Source: CAZWZG01 sp964638245 (GTDB lineage Bacteria; Pseudomonadota; Alphaproteobacteria; Rhodobacterales; Rhodobacteraceae). Taken from it: a DNA stretch of 40,209 nt. Both the position numbers and the translations under genes were made by a program. Under the pieces are notes generated by a model, which saw only the letters and a program-made list of their open reading frames with translations, did not search any database and had not been told where the DNA came from. Where the stretch lies: assembly GCA_964638245.1 (NCBI GenBank), contig CAZWZG010000007.1, positions 1-40,209 on the forward strand. The letters run 5' to 3'. Positions within the stretch are counted from its first letter, which is position 1. Every line of letters starts with the position of its first letter. Of this stretch, positions 25,476-32,173 are shown one piece after another.

Positions 25476-26068
25476 CACGCCGCGTCCCCCTTTGCCGCCT
25501 CGGCGATATACCCGCGCACCCGCTGGTCGAGATCGTCATACCAGGCGAGCCACTGGCCATCGTCGCCGAAAGGCTGGAAGCCGCGCTCGATCCGGTCGCG
25601 CACCCGCGCCGCACGGTCCGCCTGTTCGCGCGCGACCTCGGCGATCCGGCGACGGTCCCGATCGGTCAGGGGCGGTTTCTTGTGGCGCTTCCAGAACAGG
25701 TACTCGGCGACATGGCGTTCGGCCTTGAGCGCATCCGGCCCGGCCTTCGAGGCGAACCACCGCAGAAGCGCGGGCAGCTCGCGCATCGGTCGCGCCTCCA
25801 GCGCCTCGGCGATCCCGTTGATCGTGGCGATCGACGGCCAGAAGCACCGGGCACTGCCATCACCCTTGGACCGCAGGCTTTGCTCCAACGCCCGGAGCGC
25901 ATCGTCGCTCAGGTAGGTCACCGTATCGATCATCGCATCCATCGCCTTGCGCTGATCGTCGGCGTCGAACGCCCTCGGAAACCGGAAGCCACGTTCGGCC
26001 AATGGCGTGAACACCAGCCTGCGCACCCGGTCCCGCTTGGTCTCCACCTGGTCTGTCTCACTGCCCAT
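25475..26068 (-). CDS. hypothetical protein of the middle region
   Basis: A 197-residue protein from the ATG at 26068 (MGSETDQVETK), which follows GGGGGA; the 14-codon upstream extension is not needed. Rich in Arg/Asp/Glu helices: RVRRLVFTPLAERGFRFPRAFDADDQRKAMDAM, SDDALRALEQSLRSKGDGSARCFWP, then a basic segment (WKRHKKPPLTDRDRRRIAEV). It overlaps the next gene by TGATG. No family recognised; a nucleic-acid-associated role is plausible from composition only. Confidence 0.6.
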   Translation of the reverse strand: MGSETDQVETKRDRVRRLVFTPLAERGFRFPRAFDADDQRKAMDAMIDTVTYLSDDALRALEQSLRSKGDGSARCFWPSIATINGIAEALEARPMRELPALLRWFASKAGPDALKAERHVAEYLFWKRHKKPPLTDRDRRRIAEVAREQADRAARVRDRIERGFQPFGDDGQWLAWYDDLDQRVRGYIAEAAKGDAA

Positions 26069-26180
26069 GTCGGTTCCCCCTTTTTCTAAGCAATTCCGAC
26101 CTATCGTCATGCGCTGCCGTTCGGTTTGGAGAGGAACGAACTCTGGTCTCTTTTTCTCTCATTTCGTTTCCTCTCTTATG

Positions 26181-26227
26181 TCTGGAACTGTTCCATTCTG
26201 TTCGGAACTGTTGAGAACTGTTCCAGA
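26181..26227. promoter_or_regulatory. phased GAACTGTT boxes upstream of the middle genes
   Basis: Three copies of GAACTGTT at 26185-26192, 26205-26212 and 26215-26222, offsets of 20 and 10 bp. The first is part of the palindrome GGAACTGTTCC. An outer inverted pair TCTGGAAC (26181-26188) and GTTCCAGA (26220-26227) frames them. The set lies in the 188-bp gap before the ATG at 26068 and looks like a protein-binding array (operator, activator site or iteron). Confidence 0.6.
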
Positions 26228-26255
26228 CACAAACGGCCCGATTTATTGAATGATT

Positions 26256-26903
26256 TCAGCGCCCGGGACGGGATCTATTAAGAATTCCCTCCGATGCGGC
26301 AGCCCGTAACGCCCGAGCGATGGAGTGCTGTATCTGCGGCATCCGTCGCTGACCTGGGTGATGTTCGAGCAACCATTCGTCGATCCACCCGACAGCGTAA
26401 TCGTCTGAGCAGAGATCATCGCCGCACCCGCACTGACTGAGCTGTTTCACCAGACGAATGCGCCGCTGATAGACCGCCTTTTCCTCGTTGCTGGCCTTGT
26501 GCTCTTGGTGCCCGCGCAACGCGGCCTCCATCACTTCCTGCACCACGGGATGCGCCAGTCTGATTTCTCCGTTGTCGCACTGCACGCGACGCCAGTTGTA
26601 GAGCGGGTTAAACGGGCGCTCTTTCAGCGACAGCCATTTATCCAAAGGCAACCCCAGAAGAAACGCGAGGCTTTCATCATCAAGCGGCAAGGTGCCCAGC
26701 GGGGTTTCACCATGCGACTTGAAGAAGAGTTCCATTCCGAAAAAGCCGACTTCCGGATCTCGATAGGACTTGCGGCGAAAGTTGCTGCGGTCGTAGCGGT
26801 CATGGTTGAATTGCATGAAATAATGCGAATCCAGACGGCTTTCCGCTGAAATCGGATAAACCGGAATGTCACTATCGACCGGAGTCAGATGTGAAGGCTG
26901 CAT
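26256..26903 (-). CDS. hypothetical protein, possible replication-region protein
   Basis: A 215-residue protein from the ATG at 26903 (MQPSHLTPVDSDIPVYPISAESRL), which has AAGGG upstream; an ATG seven codons earlier is also possible. The order of short blocks FMQFNHDRYDRSN, LGTLPLDDESLAFLLGLPLDKW and HPVVQEVMEAAL resembles the DUF1376 layout of phage replication proteins (arm, size threshold loop, then charged helix). A Cys cluster (CGCGDDLC) follows near 165-172. I do not see a helicase or primase motif. Family assignment is weak. Confidence 0.5.
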   Translation of the reverse strand: MQPSHLTPVDSDIPVYPISAESRLDSHYFMQFNHDRYDRSNFRRKSYRDPEVGFFGMELFFKSHGETPLGTLPLDDESLAFLLGLPLDKWLSLKERPFNPLYNWRRVQCDNGEIRLAHPVVQEVMEAALRGHQEHKASNEEKAVYQRRIRLVKQLSQCGCGDDLCSDDYAVGWIDEWLLEHHPGQRRMPQIQHSIARALRAAASEGILNRSRPGR

Positions 26904-27035
26904 CACGCTGCCCTTTCTTGCCATGCCTCATGCGCCCGCTGTTGCGGTTGCGCGTCGTGATGCGGCCTGCCTCAGCCGCTGGGATGGACGGGGCGTCTTG
27001 ATGCGCCTCTCGCCCAGAAATCAGCCCCAATCCGA

Positions 27036-27350
27036 TCAGGACATGCAGGCCTCCACCGCCTCGAGCGATTGCGCCGCGGCGATGACCATGCACTCGCGCA
27101 GGGCGCGCTGCAGGTTGTAGATCAGCGTCGACCAGTCCGAGGGACCGCGCGCGCACCGCGCATCCACCAGCGCGCAGGCACAGCCGCGCAGCACGTAAAG
27201 CGGATCTTCGGGATGATCCGGCAGGCGCGGCGCAAGGTCCGCCAGATGCGCGATGTGGCGGTCGAAGATCAAGCCGGACGGGAAATCCCGGCTCAGCGCC
27301 ACCACCGTGGCCACGCGCAGAAAGGCCTGTCGGGTCAGGCGGTCAGTCAT
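27036..27350 (-). CDS. hypothetical protein
   Basis: A 104-residue protein starting MTDRLTRQAFLRVATVVAL at the ATG at 27350, preceded by GTGGAG; it overlaps the HNH gene end by 8 nt. Mostly helical, with a conserved-looking LYVLRGCACALVDARCARGPSDWSTL and a terminal helix MVIAAAQSLEAVEACMS. It lies between the HNH nuclease and the next middle gene. No family recognised. Confidence 0.6.
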   Translation of the reverse strand: MTDRLTRQAFLRVATVVALSRDFPSGLIFDRHIAHLADLAPRLPDHPEDPLYVLRGCACALVDARCARGPSDWSTLIYNLQRALRECMVIAAAQSLEAVEACMS

Positions 27351-27990
27351 GGAGATACTCCACATCTACCGACCGTAAGTGCATTGGAATCGGAGGGCTT
27401 ACATCGACACAGAGATTTGGCGGCAATGCCTCTCCTGTTTCTTTGAGAAACTCGATGTATTCCGCGAAGGTTTTCGATCTCTTTGCGCTATTGCAAGAGC
27501 TACAGCAGGTGAGAAGGTTGTCGACGCAATCCGTCCCGCCTCGCGATTGCGGTGTCATATGATCGAGCGTAAGGCCTTCAGTCGCGCCGCAGTACCAGCA
27601 TTCGTGACCATCGCGCTCGTATACCCGTTGGCGAACACGATCACTGACAGTGAATGGAGGACGTAACGAGTGCGGCCCGTGATTGGGGTGCAGGTCGACG
27701 CGCTTCTCAAATGCAGCGACCATTTTCTGGTTTTTGTAGTCTTGACCCGCTCCCTTCAAAAATCGACGGGCCACCAGTTCCAACAAAACCGAATCAATCT
27801 CCAGCGCTGACAGACCGCAATAGGCAGCCGCTGTACCCGGATCAATTCGTCCGCGATTGAAAGCAGTGGCCAGCATTACCAATCGCGCATTTCCGAGCAG
27901 CGATGTCTCTCGCAGGATGAGATCAACAACGCGATCAAGTGTCAGAATGTCTTCGACGTATAGCATTGCGAGACGACTGTTTTTGTGCAT
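27343..27990 (-). CDS. HNH endonuclease
   Basis: A 215-residue protein. Residues 1-~100 form a winged-helix-like domain (RLVMLATAFNRGRIDPGTAAAYCGLSALEIDSVLLEL). The C-terminal part is a canonical zinc HNH nuclease: Cys131/Cys134 and Cys163/Cys166 for zinc, DHMTPQSRGG with His144, and Asn158 and Asn167. The ATG at 27990 overlaps the methyltransferase stop (TGATG), so the two are translationally coupled. A partner of the methyltransferase, a packaging-related or homing nuclease, are the main options. Confidence 0.82.
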   Translation of the reverse strand: MHKNSRLAMLYVEDILTLDRVVDLILRETSLLGNARLVMLATAFNRGRIDPGTAAAYCGLSALEIDSVLLELVARRFLKGAGQDYKNQKMVAAFEKRVDLHPNHGPHSLRPPFTVSDRVRQRVYERDGHECWYCGATEGLTLDHMTPQSRGGTDCVDNLLTCCSSCNSAKRSKTFAEYIEFLKETGEALPPNLCVDVSPPIPMHLRSVDVEYLHD

Positions 27991-28715
27991 CACAGCAACT
28001 CCCCCACAGGCGGACGCAGGTGGTCGGGAACGGGCGGGTAATCACCCGGACGGGTCAGGGTGGCGCGGTGCGGCGGCACCCAGATCAGCTTGGGATGATA
28101 CCCGAACCGGCCATGCATCCACACCAGCCAGGCATAGGAGGTGGCCGAGGTCGGCTTCTGCAGCTTCGGGTTCGCATCGTTCACCCGCATGATCGGCACA
28201 TCCGGATCGAGCAGCACGTTCTTCCACATCACCACCCGCTCGACGAACGGACAGACGAGCTGGGGCGGCGTGTCACGGAACAGCCGCTCGAACCGGCCCT
28301 GGGACTCGATGAACGAGGTCCGCACCAGCACCGCCACGCCGCGTTTGGCCAGGCGCAGTCCCTGCGTGATGAAATCCTCGGCCAGCCGGAAGGGCGGGTT
28401 GGTGATGATCCAGTCGACATCGGGCGCGTCCTGCGACCAGTCGATCAGGAAATCCGCCACCGCGTCCTGTCGCGGCCAGCCGTAGTCGTGCACGTCCGTG
28501 GCAAAGAGCCTGTCGAACCGCTCTGCCAGCACCTTCGCCATGTGGCCACGGTTGCAGGCCGGTTCCCAGACGTGGCAAAGGTGCAGGCTTTCGCCCTGCC
28601 CTTCGAGAATGTCCATCAGCGCCCGTGTCGCCCAGGGCGGCGTCGGAAAATCGTCGAGACTGTCATGCGCCTCGGCCCGCTGCTGCATCACGGCGCTGGA
28701 ACGGTTGGCGGTCAT
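27990..28715 (-). CDS. DNA methyltransferase (N6-adenine type)
   Basis: A 241-residue protein from the ATG at 28715 (MTANRSSAVMQQR), which overlaps the previous stop by ATGA. The SAM-binding motif I is EPACNRGHM (51-59), and the catalytic motif IV is DWIITNPPF (NPPF at 106-109), as in class I N6-adenine methyltransferases of restriction and phage origin. The C-terminal part (PKLIWVPPHRATLTRPGDYP) is the short target domain. It is coupled to an HNH nuclease. It may protect phage DNA from host restriction or control gene expression. Confidence 0.82.
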   Translation of the reverse strand: MTANRSSAVMQQRAEAHDSLDDFPTPPWATRALMDILEGQGESLHLCHVWEPACNRGHMAKVLAERFDRLFATDVHDYGWPRQDAVADFLIDWSQDAPDVDWIITNPPFRLAEDFITQGLRLAKRGVAVLVRTSFIESQGRFERLFRDTPPQLVCPFVERVVMWKNVLLDPDVPIMRVNDANPKLQKPTSATSYAWLVWMHGRFGYHPKLIWVPPHRATLTRPGDYPPVPDHLRPPVGELL

Positions 28716-29116
28716 CCCGACACCCTTACCCGGTGCCAGAGACCCAGAACCGCGCTCACCGTCTCGCCCCAGGCGTCGGCCAGTTCCGCAAGACGCCGAT
28801 AGCGCCCCTGACTGCGCTGCACCGCTGCGATCTGATCGATGGTCCAGCGCTCGAACCCGGTCGGCTGCACCCGGCGCGACACCTCGACAACGGGGTCCGG
28901 CGGCGCACGGCGGGGATCCGGAGGTGCCGCGCTGCGCGGCATCGGGCCAAGCAGCCTGCCCCGCGACCGTGGCGGGTAACCGTAGCGCAGTCGCGCCCGG
29001 TCCACCACGCAGGTGCCAGTCTGAAACTCCGAGGCGATAGCCTCGATCGTCGCGCCGTCGCGCCACATATCACGGAACGTGTCGCAATCCGGGATCGCAA
29101 GCGGCTTTTCTGTCAT
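28712..29116 (-). CDS. putative HTH DNA-binding protein
   Basis: A 134-residue protein from the ATG at 29116 (MTEKPLAIPDCDTFRDMWRDGA), with GAGGAC upstream. FRDMWRDGATIEAIASEFQTGTCVVDRARLRYGYPP is a helix-turn-helix of the GcrA-like/resolvase HTH type, followed by a basic Pro-rich stretch and a second helical domain (FERWTIDQIAAVQRSQGRYRRLAELADAWGETVSAVLGLW). It heads the leftward methyltransferase/HNH operon and sits directly behind a terminator-like hairpin. Role as an operon regulator is inferred. Confidence 0.62.
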   Translation of the reverse strand: MTEKPLAIPDCDTFRDMWRDGATIEAIASEFQTGTCVVDRARLRYGYPPRSRGRLLGPMPRSAAPPDPRRAPPDPVVEVSRRVQPTGFERWTIDQIAAVQRSQGRYRRLAELADAWGETVSAVLGLWHRVRVSG

Positions 29117-29131
29117 CTCATGTCCTCGCAG

Positions 29132-29165
29132 AAAAAAGGGCGCAGCCGGGAAACCGACCGCGCCC
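29132..29165 (-). terminator. rho-independent terminator just before the leftward operon
   Basis: 12-bp stem on the minus strand (GGGCGCGGTCGG pairs with CCGGCTGCGCCC, 3-4-nt loop) followed by TTTTTT (29137-29132). Only about 15 nt separate the T-run from the ATG at 29116, so a promoter cannot lie between them; leftward expression needs readthrough or regulated attenuation. Confidence 0.75.
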
Positions 29166-29580
29166 ATAGTCCAACAGGGAGGTGTGAGGGCATCGACGCC
29201 GTCCGCCCCTCACATGCGGTGCGTGCCTTGCGAACACACGACGACGCCGAATTCCGGGAAAGGCGGCGGGACGATCGATCAGACGCGCCCCGCCGTGAGT
29301 TCGGGCGCGCGCTCTGGAGGAGACGCGGCCCACGCCGGTTCACGGCAGGCACCGTGAACATTCTTGACATGCCTGTTTGCGTGGCTTGCGCGCTACATTT
29401 TGTGATCCCGGCTGGACCCTGCGCGCGATGCTGTACATGCTTGATGTGTGGTGGGACCTCTCGATTCGTAGTCGAGAGGCCCCACCTGCAAAACTGCGCC
29501 GCAAAATGCGCAGTCAACACTGGGAACAGCGGGCCCCTTACCCCCGTCGTTCCCCATTGAGCCACAAAGGAGCTAAACCC
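29166..29580. other. non-coding interval with a strong hairpin
   Basis: No credible gene in this ~415-bp stretch; overlapping long frames are shadows. It carries an imperfect inverted repeat at 29450-29486: GGTGGGACCTCTCGA (29450-29464), 7-nt loop, TCGAGAGGCCCCACC (29472-29486), one mismatch in 15. No T-run follows on either strand. A TTGACA-like box (29364-29369) is present on the plus strand, but no matching -10. The hairpin may be the leader of the HTH gene at 29581 or a small RNA. Confidence 0.55.
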
Positions 29581-29832
29581 ATGGCCCAATACAGACACCC
29601 TATCACGGGTATTCCCTTGAACGCTATCGACCACAAGCGCAAGCGCCTGTGTAAAAACGCAGCCGTGACAGCGCATATCATGAAGCTGCAAGGTGAGACG
29701 TTCACCGATATCGTTCACAAACTCGGAACCAACGCCAACCGCGTCGGTGAGGTTTTGCGTGGCGAGGTGTGGCCCGACACACACCAGATCGCGTTGGACA
29801 AACTGGGCGAGGATCTCTTCGCCAGACGGTAG
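29581..29832 (+). CDS. small helix-turn-helix protein
   Basis: An 83-residue protein; the ATG follows AAAGGAG (29569-29575 region) with ideal spacing. After a polar N-terminus, TAHIMKLQGETFTDIVHKLGTNANRVGEVLRGEVWPD reads as a helix-turn-helix. It is the only plus-strand gene inside the leftward early region, so it is transcribed against the Cro-like operon. It may be an anti-repressor or an accessory regulator. It is preceded by the strong inverted repeat at 29450-29486. Confidence 0.65.
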   Translation: MAQYRHPITGIPLNAIDHKRKRLCKNAAVTAHIMKLQGETFTDIVHKLGTNANRVGEVLRGEVWPDTHQIALDKLGEDLFARR

Positions 29833-29900
29833 GTCGAGCAAGGCGGGTCGGGCATCAGAACCCGTCAGGGAGGGGCCCGCCATGTTCCGATCAAACCCCA

Positions 29901-30272
29901 TCACGCCACCCTCTTGTCGCTGAAATGCGCGGCGAACCCGGCGGGTTCGGTCAGCGCAGCCAGAGCGACGGCCGCACCGGACCCGGCATTGACGCCGTGC
30001 CACCAGTTCTCAGCCGTGCGGAACGTGACGCCATAAAACACCGCGACTTCTTCGGGCCGGTGATGATGCGCGCGCAGGAACGCCGACCACTGGTCCGGGA
30101 ACAGCGTCTTGAACCGGTACGGATCGACCGGACGCCCGTCCAAGGCACTGTTTTCCCGTGCGAATTCTTTTCCCAAAGACCCGACCTCCTGTTCCGGTGC
30201 ATCCTGATCGCGTGGCAACGGATCAGATGTCGAAACAGCAAGGGAAAGGACGGGACGGAGGGCGCGGCTCAT
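29901..30272 (-). CDS. HTH-containing regulatory protein
   Basis: A 123-residue protein. The C-terminal half (FPDQWSAFLRAHHHRPEEVAVFYGVTFRTAENWWHGV, about residues 58-94) has the helix pattern of a small phage regulator with a DNA-recognition helix. The N-terminal ~50 residues are low-complexity. It overlaps the Cro-like gene by 4 nt (ATGA), so the two form one leftward early operon. It could be a CII-like activator by position; that role is inference. Confidence 0.6.
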   Translation of the reverse strand: MSRALRPVLSLAVSTSDPLPRDQDAPEQEVGSLGKEFARENSALDGRPVDPYRFKTLFPDQWSAFLRAHHHRPEEVAVFYGVTFRTAENWWHGVNAGSGAAVALAALTEPAGFAAHFSDKRVA

Positions 30273-30490
30273 GCGGCGTCCTCTTGATTTGGGCCCGTGA
30301 TCTCCAAATTCACTTGTTCAAGATGATCAAAAGTCAGCAATGCGTCGTGCTGTTTTGCCGCCTCGATAATCTCTCGAAAGCGTCGCGGCGGAATACCGCG
30401 TTGCGACCAAGAATTCACCGTGGGGTACGGCACTTTCAGGTCCCGCGCGAGCGCCGCCCATGTTGGCCAGATATCCAAAAGCACGTTCAT
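30269..30490 (-). CDS. Cro-like (YdaS-type) repressor
   Basis: A 73-residue protein starting MNVLLDIWPTWAALARDLKVPYPTVNSW at the ATG at 30490, directly inside the operator region. The helix-turn-helix (ALARDLKVPYPTVNSWSQRG) resembles the small Cro/YdaS family, followed by a short helix. It is divergent from the CI-like gene with the ATGCA-type operators between them. It should compete with CI and commit the phage to lytic growth. Confidence 0.75.
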   Translation of the reverse strand: MNVLLDIWPTWAALARDLKVPYPTVNSWSQRGIPPRRFREIIEAAKQHDALLTFDHLEQVNLEITGPNQEDAA

Positions 30491-30500
30491 TCGAGAATGA

Positions 30501-30541
30501 ATGCATTTTGCATAATGCATTGTCAACGCCTTTTGCATTTT
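30501..30541. promoter_or_regulatory. OL-like operator array and leftward promoter
   Basis: ATGCATTTTGCAT (30501-30513) is followed by AATGCATTG (30514-30522) and TTTTGCATTTT (30531-30541), repeats of the half-site TGCAT. The leftward -35 TTGACA reads from 30526 to 30521 on the minus strand, about 17 bp from the Cro-like gene's probable -10, so the sites overlap the promoter. The same 13-mer recurs at 31833-31845 in the rightward promoter. Confidence 0.72.
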
Positions 30542-30562
30542 GAAGTCTGTTAATCCGCGCCC

Positions 30563-31192
30563 ATGACCGATATACCAACTCGCTTGAAAGAAGCCCGTGA
30601 AGCCGCAGGCTTCGCCACTGCGTCCGAGGCGGCAAAGGCTTACGGCTGGACGTACCCAACGTACACTGGCCATGAAAACGGTCATCGAGGCATCAAGCCA
30701 CACGATATGGAAAAATACGCGAAAGCGTTTCAGGTCAGCGTTGGGTGGCTCATGACGGGCCGCGACAACGCCCGATCAACAAAGCAAAAAAGAAATCGTG
30801 CGCCAAGTAGTGTCGGCGGGTTTTCTGAAACAGATGCCATCCCGTTCATCGCCCCGACTGACACTCAGCGCATTCAACTCACTCGCCTAGCGCAGGTGAT
30901 AGCACCACGAGCGGTCCGCATCGAAGTTTTTGAGCTGCAACGTCACTACCCGGGGCTTGCATTGCTACGAGGCGATTTGCTGATTGTCGATCCAACCAAA
31001 GTCGAGGCAAAAGCAGGGCAGGCCGTTTTGAGTCAAGTCGTAAACGAGCGGAATGATACCGGTCGAACCGTGCTGCGTATTTCAACTGGGTCTGGCATAA
31101 TTGCACCATGCGGTGAGAGCGCAGCGAGTGATGACGAAGTGGAAGCGTCCATTGGCGTCATTGAGGCCACGCTCAGACCAGGCATGCGATAA
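30563..31192 (+). CDS. CI-like prophage repressor
   Basis: A 209-residue protein. Residues 5-66 form an XRE-type HTH domain (RLKEAREAAGFATASEAAKAYGWTYPTYTGHENGHRGIKPHDMEKYAKAFQVSVGWLMTG is the region; helix 2-3 around 21-40). The C-terminal half has the S24/LexA dimerisation layout, but the usual Gly-Asp-Ser-Met of the catalytic serine is replaced by YPGLALLRGDLLIVD (129-143), so self-cleavage may be lost. It maintains lysogeny via the flanking operators. Expressed opposite to the Cro-like gene. Confidence 0.75.
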   Translation: MTDIPTRLKEAREAAGFATASEAAKAYGWTYPTYTGHENGHRGIKPHDMEKYAKAFQVSVGWLMTGRDNARSTKQKRNRAPSSVGGFSETDAIPFIAPTDTQRIQLTRLAQVIAPRAVRIEVFELQRHYPGLALLRGDLLIVDPTKVEAKAGQAVLSQVVNERNDTGRTVLRISTGSGIIAPCGESAASDDEVEASIGVIEATLRPGMR

Positions 31193-31216
31193 GAGAAATG
31201 CGCTACGACCGACACG

Positions 31217-31699
31217 TCACTCAAACTGGTTAAGTTCAAATTCCAGATCCTCCAATTGAAGCTGGATATCGACTTCGTCAGCTTTCCAAATCGTGCCATC
31301 GAATAATCGCGCAATCGCCACATAAACCACGCCCGTCCCATACCGCGTGAATGTAAACGAATCCCGAGCATTTTGCTCCCAAACGGCAGACTGCTCCGCA
31401 CCAGCCGCGAGTCGCTCCATGTGATACCCAAAGAACGGCTTGTCCATATTTCTGTCGAACGCATCGAAAACATGAAATCCAAGCGCAAAGGCCTGAACAC
31501 TGTTTTCTGTAAGCGCCGTAACACTGACCCTGTGCGAGATCACACCCGCACGTCCGGTCGATTTATGATTGGCTTTGTACCAGTCAATTCGGATCGGCGC
31601 GTCATCTTGCTTTAGGATAATCGCCTCGTTGGCTGAGACCGGCACCGCCAATGCGTAAACCGCTAAAAACGCGGCAATGATACGTGTGTAAACTGGCAT
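31217..31699 (-). CDS. secreted protein, candidate lysogenic-conversion moron
   Basis: A 160-residue protein with a clear signal peptide (residues 1-24, RIIAAFLAVYALAVPVSANEA; cleavage near Ala23). The mature part is an acidic beta-rich domain (RIDWYKANHKSTG, FALGFHVFDAFDRNMD, RYGTGVVYVAIARLF) with no catalytic motif. It is convergent with the repressor and divergent from the rightward operon, the position of lysogenically expressed genes such as superinfection-exclusion factors. The function is unknown. Confidence 0.65.
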   Translation of the reverse strand: MPVYTRIIAAFLAVYALAVPVSANEAIILKQDDAPIRIDWYKANHKSTGRAGVISHRVSVTALTENSVQAFALGFHVFDAFDRNMDKPFFGYHMERLAAGAEQSAVWEQNARDSFTFTRYGTGVVYVAIARLFDGTIWKADEVDIQLQLEDLEFELNQFE

Positions 31700-31800
31700 T
31701 TTGCACCCCCGTTAGTTGCACTCCTTAACAATGTTCACCCCATGCAAGAAAAATTCAAGGCCGACCCGCCATAAACAGCACTGCGATTCGCGCGGGAAAA

Positions 31801-31845
31801 ATGCAAAATGCTTTTTGCATTGACATGTGGCAATGCATTTTGCAT
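31801..31845. promoter_or_regulatory. OR-like operator array and rightward early promoter
   Basis: TTGACA at 31820-31825 is followed by ATGCATTTTGCAT (31833-31845), i.e. the operator lies in the promoter spacer; ATGCAAAATGC (31801-31811) and TTTTTGCAT (31812-31820) lie just upstream. The same operator motif occurs in front of the Cro-like gene, so one repressor can control both early promoters. The -10 is not well defined (CATTAC or ATTACT). Confidence 0.72.
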
Positions 31846-31876
31846 TACTCGAATTCATCACCAGATGGAGGCACGC

Positions 31877-32173
31877 ATGCCCGACAGACACCTGATTGAC
31901 CGCGCCCGCGCCGTTGTGACGAACCCGCGGGCCGTGCGCTGCGAACCCGCGCTGATGGCCGATGCGTTCCTGACGCTGGCCGAGGCGCGCGGCATCACCA
32001 CCCGCTTTGCCAATCTCGGCGCACCCGCCCACCGCATCGGCCCGGCCACCGCCACGATCGAGGCCCCGATGGCCGAAAACGTCGTGCCCCTCGGTGACAT
32101 CCTCGCCGACGCCTGCGCCCGCACCCGCGATTACGTGCGCAACATGCGCCCGACCGGCGGTGACGCGGCATGA
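31877..32173 (+). CDS. hypothetical early protein (first gene of the rightward operon)
   Basis: A 98-residue protein starting MPDRHLIDRARAVVTNPRAV at the ATG at 31877 with GGAGG 5 nt upstream. Contains RCEPALMADAFLTLAEARGITTRFANLG and a C-terminal helix with RTRDYVRNMRPTGGDAA. It is followed by an ATGA overlap. No family recognised; small Rhodobacterales phage early proteins of this type are often unknown. Confidence 0.6.
   Translation: MPDRHLIDRARAVVTNPRAVRCEPALMADAFLTLAEARGITTRFANLGAPAHRIGPATATIEAPMAENVVPLGDILADACARTRDYVRNMRPTGGDAA

Noticed and set aside
26872..27050. Reading frame on the minus strand ending at 26872 (contains GREAHQDAPSIPAAEAG and TTRNRNSGRMRHGKKG)
   Set aside because: It reads as possibly coding and bridges two genes, but it has no ATG/GTG start with a ribosome binding site; only a TTG or CTG would do. 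Kept as a lead, not a feature.
29364..29399. Possible promoter (TTGACA at 29364-29369)
   Set aside because: No acceptable -10 hexamer at 16-19 bp; left unassigned.
29113..30003. Long 296-codon frame on the minus strand across 29113-30003
   Set aside because: It overlaps the well-supported HTH gene at 29581 and the hairpins, is Arg/Ser/Cys-rich with no domain, and begins without a ribosome binding site; it looks like an open shadow of GC-rich sequence.
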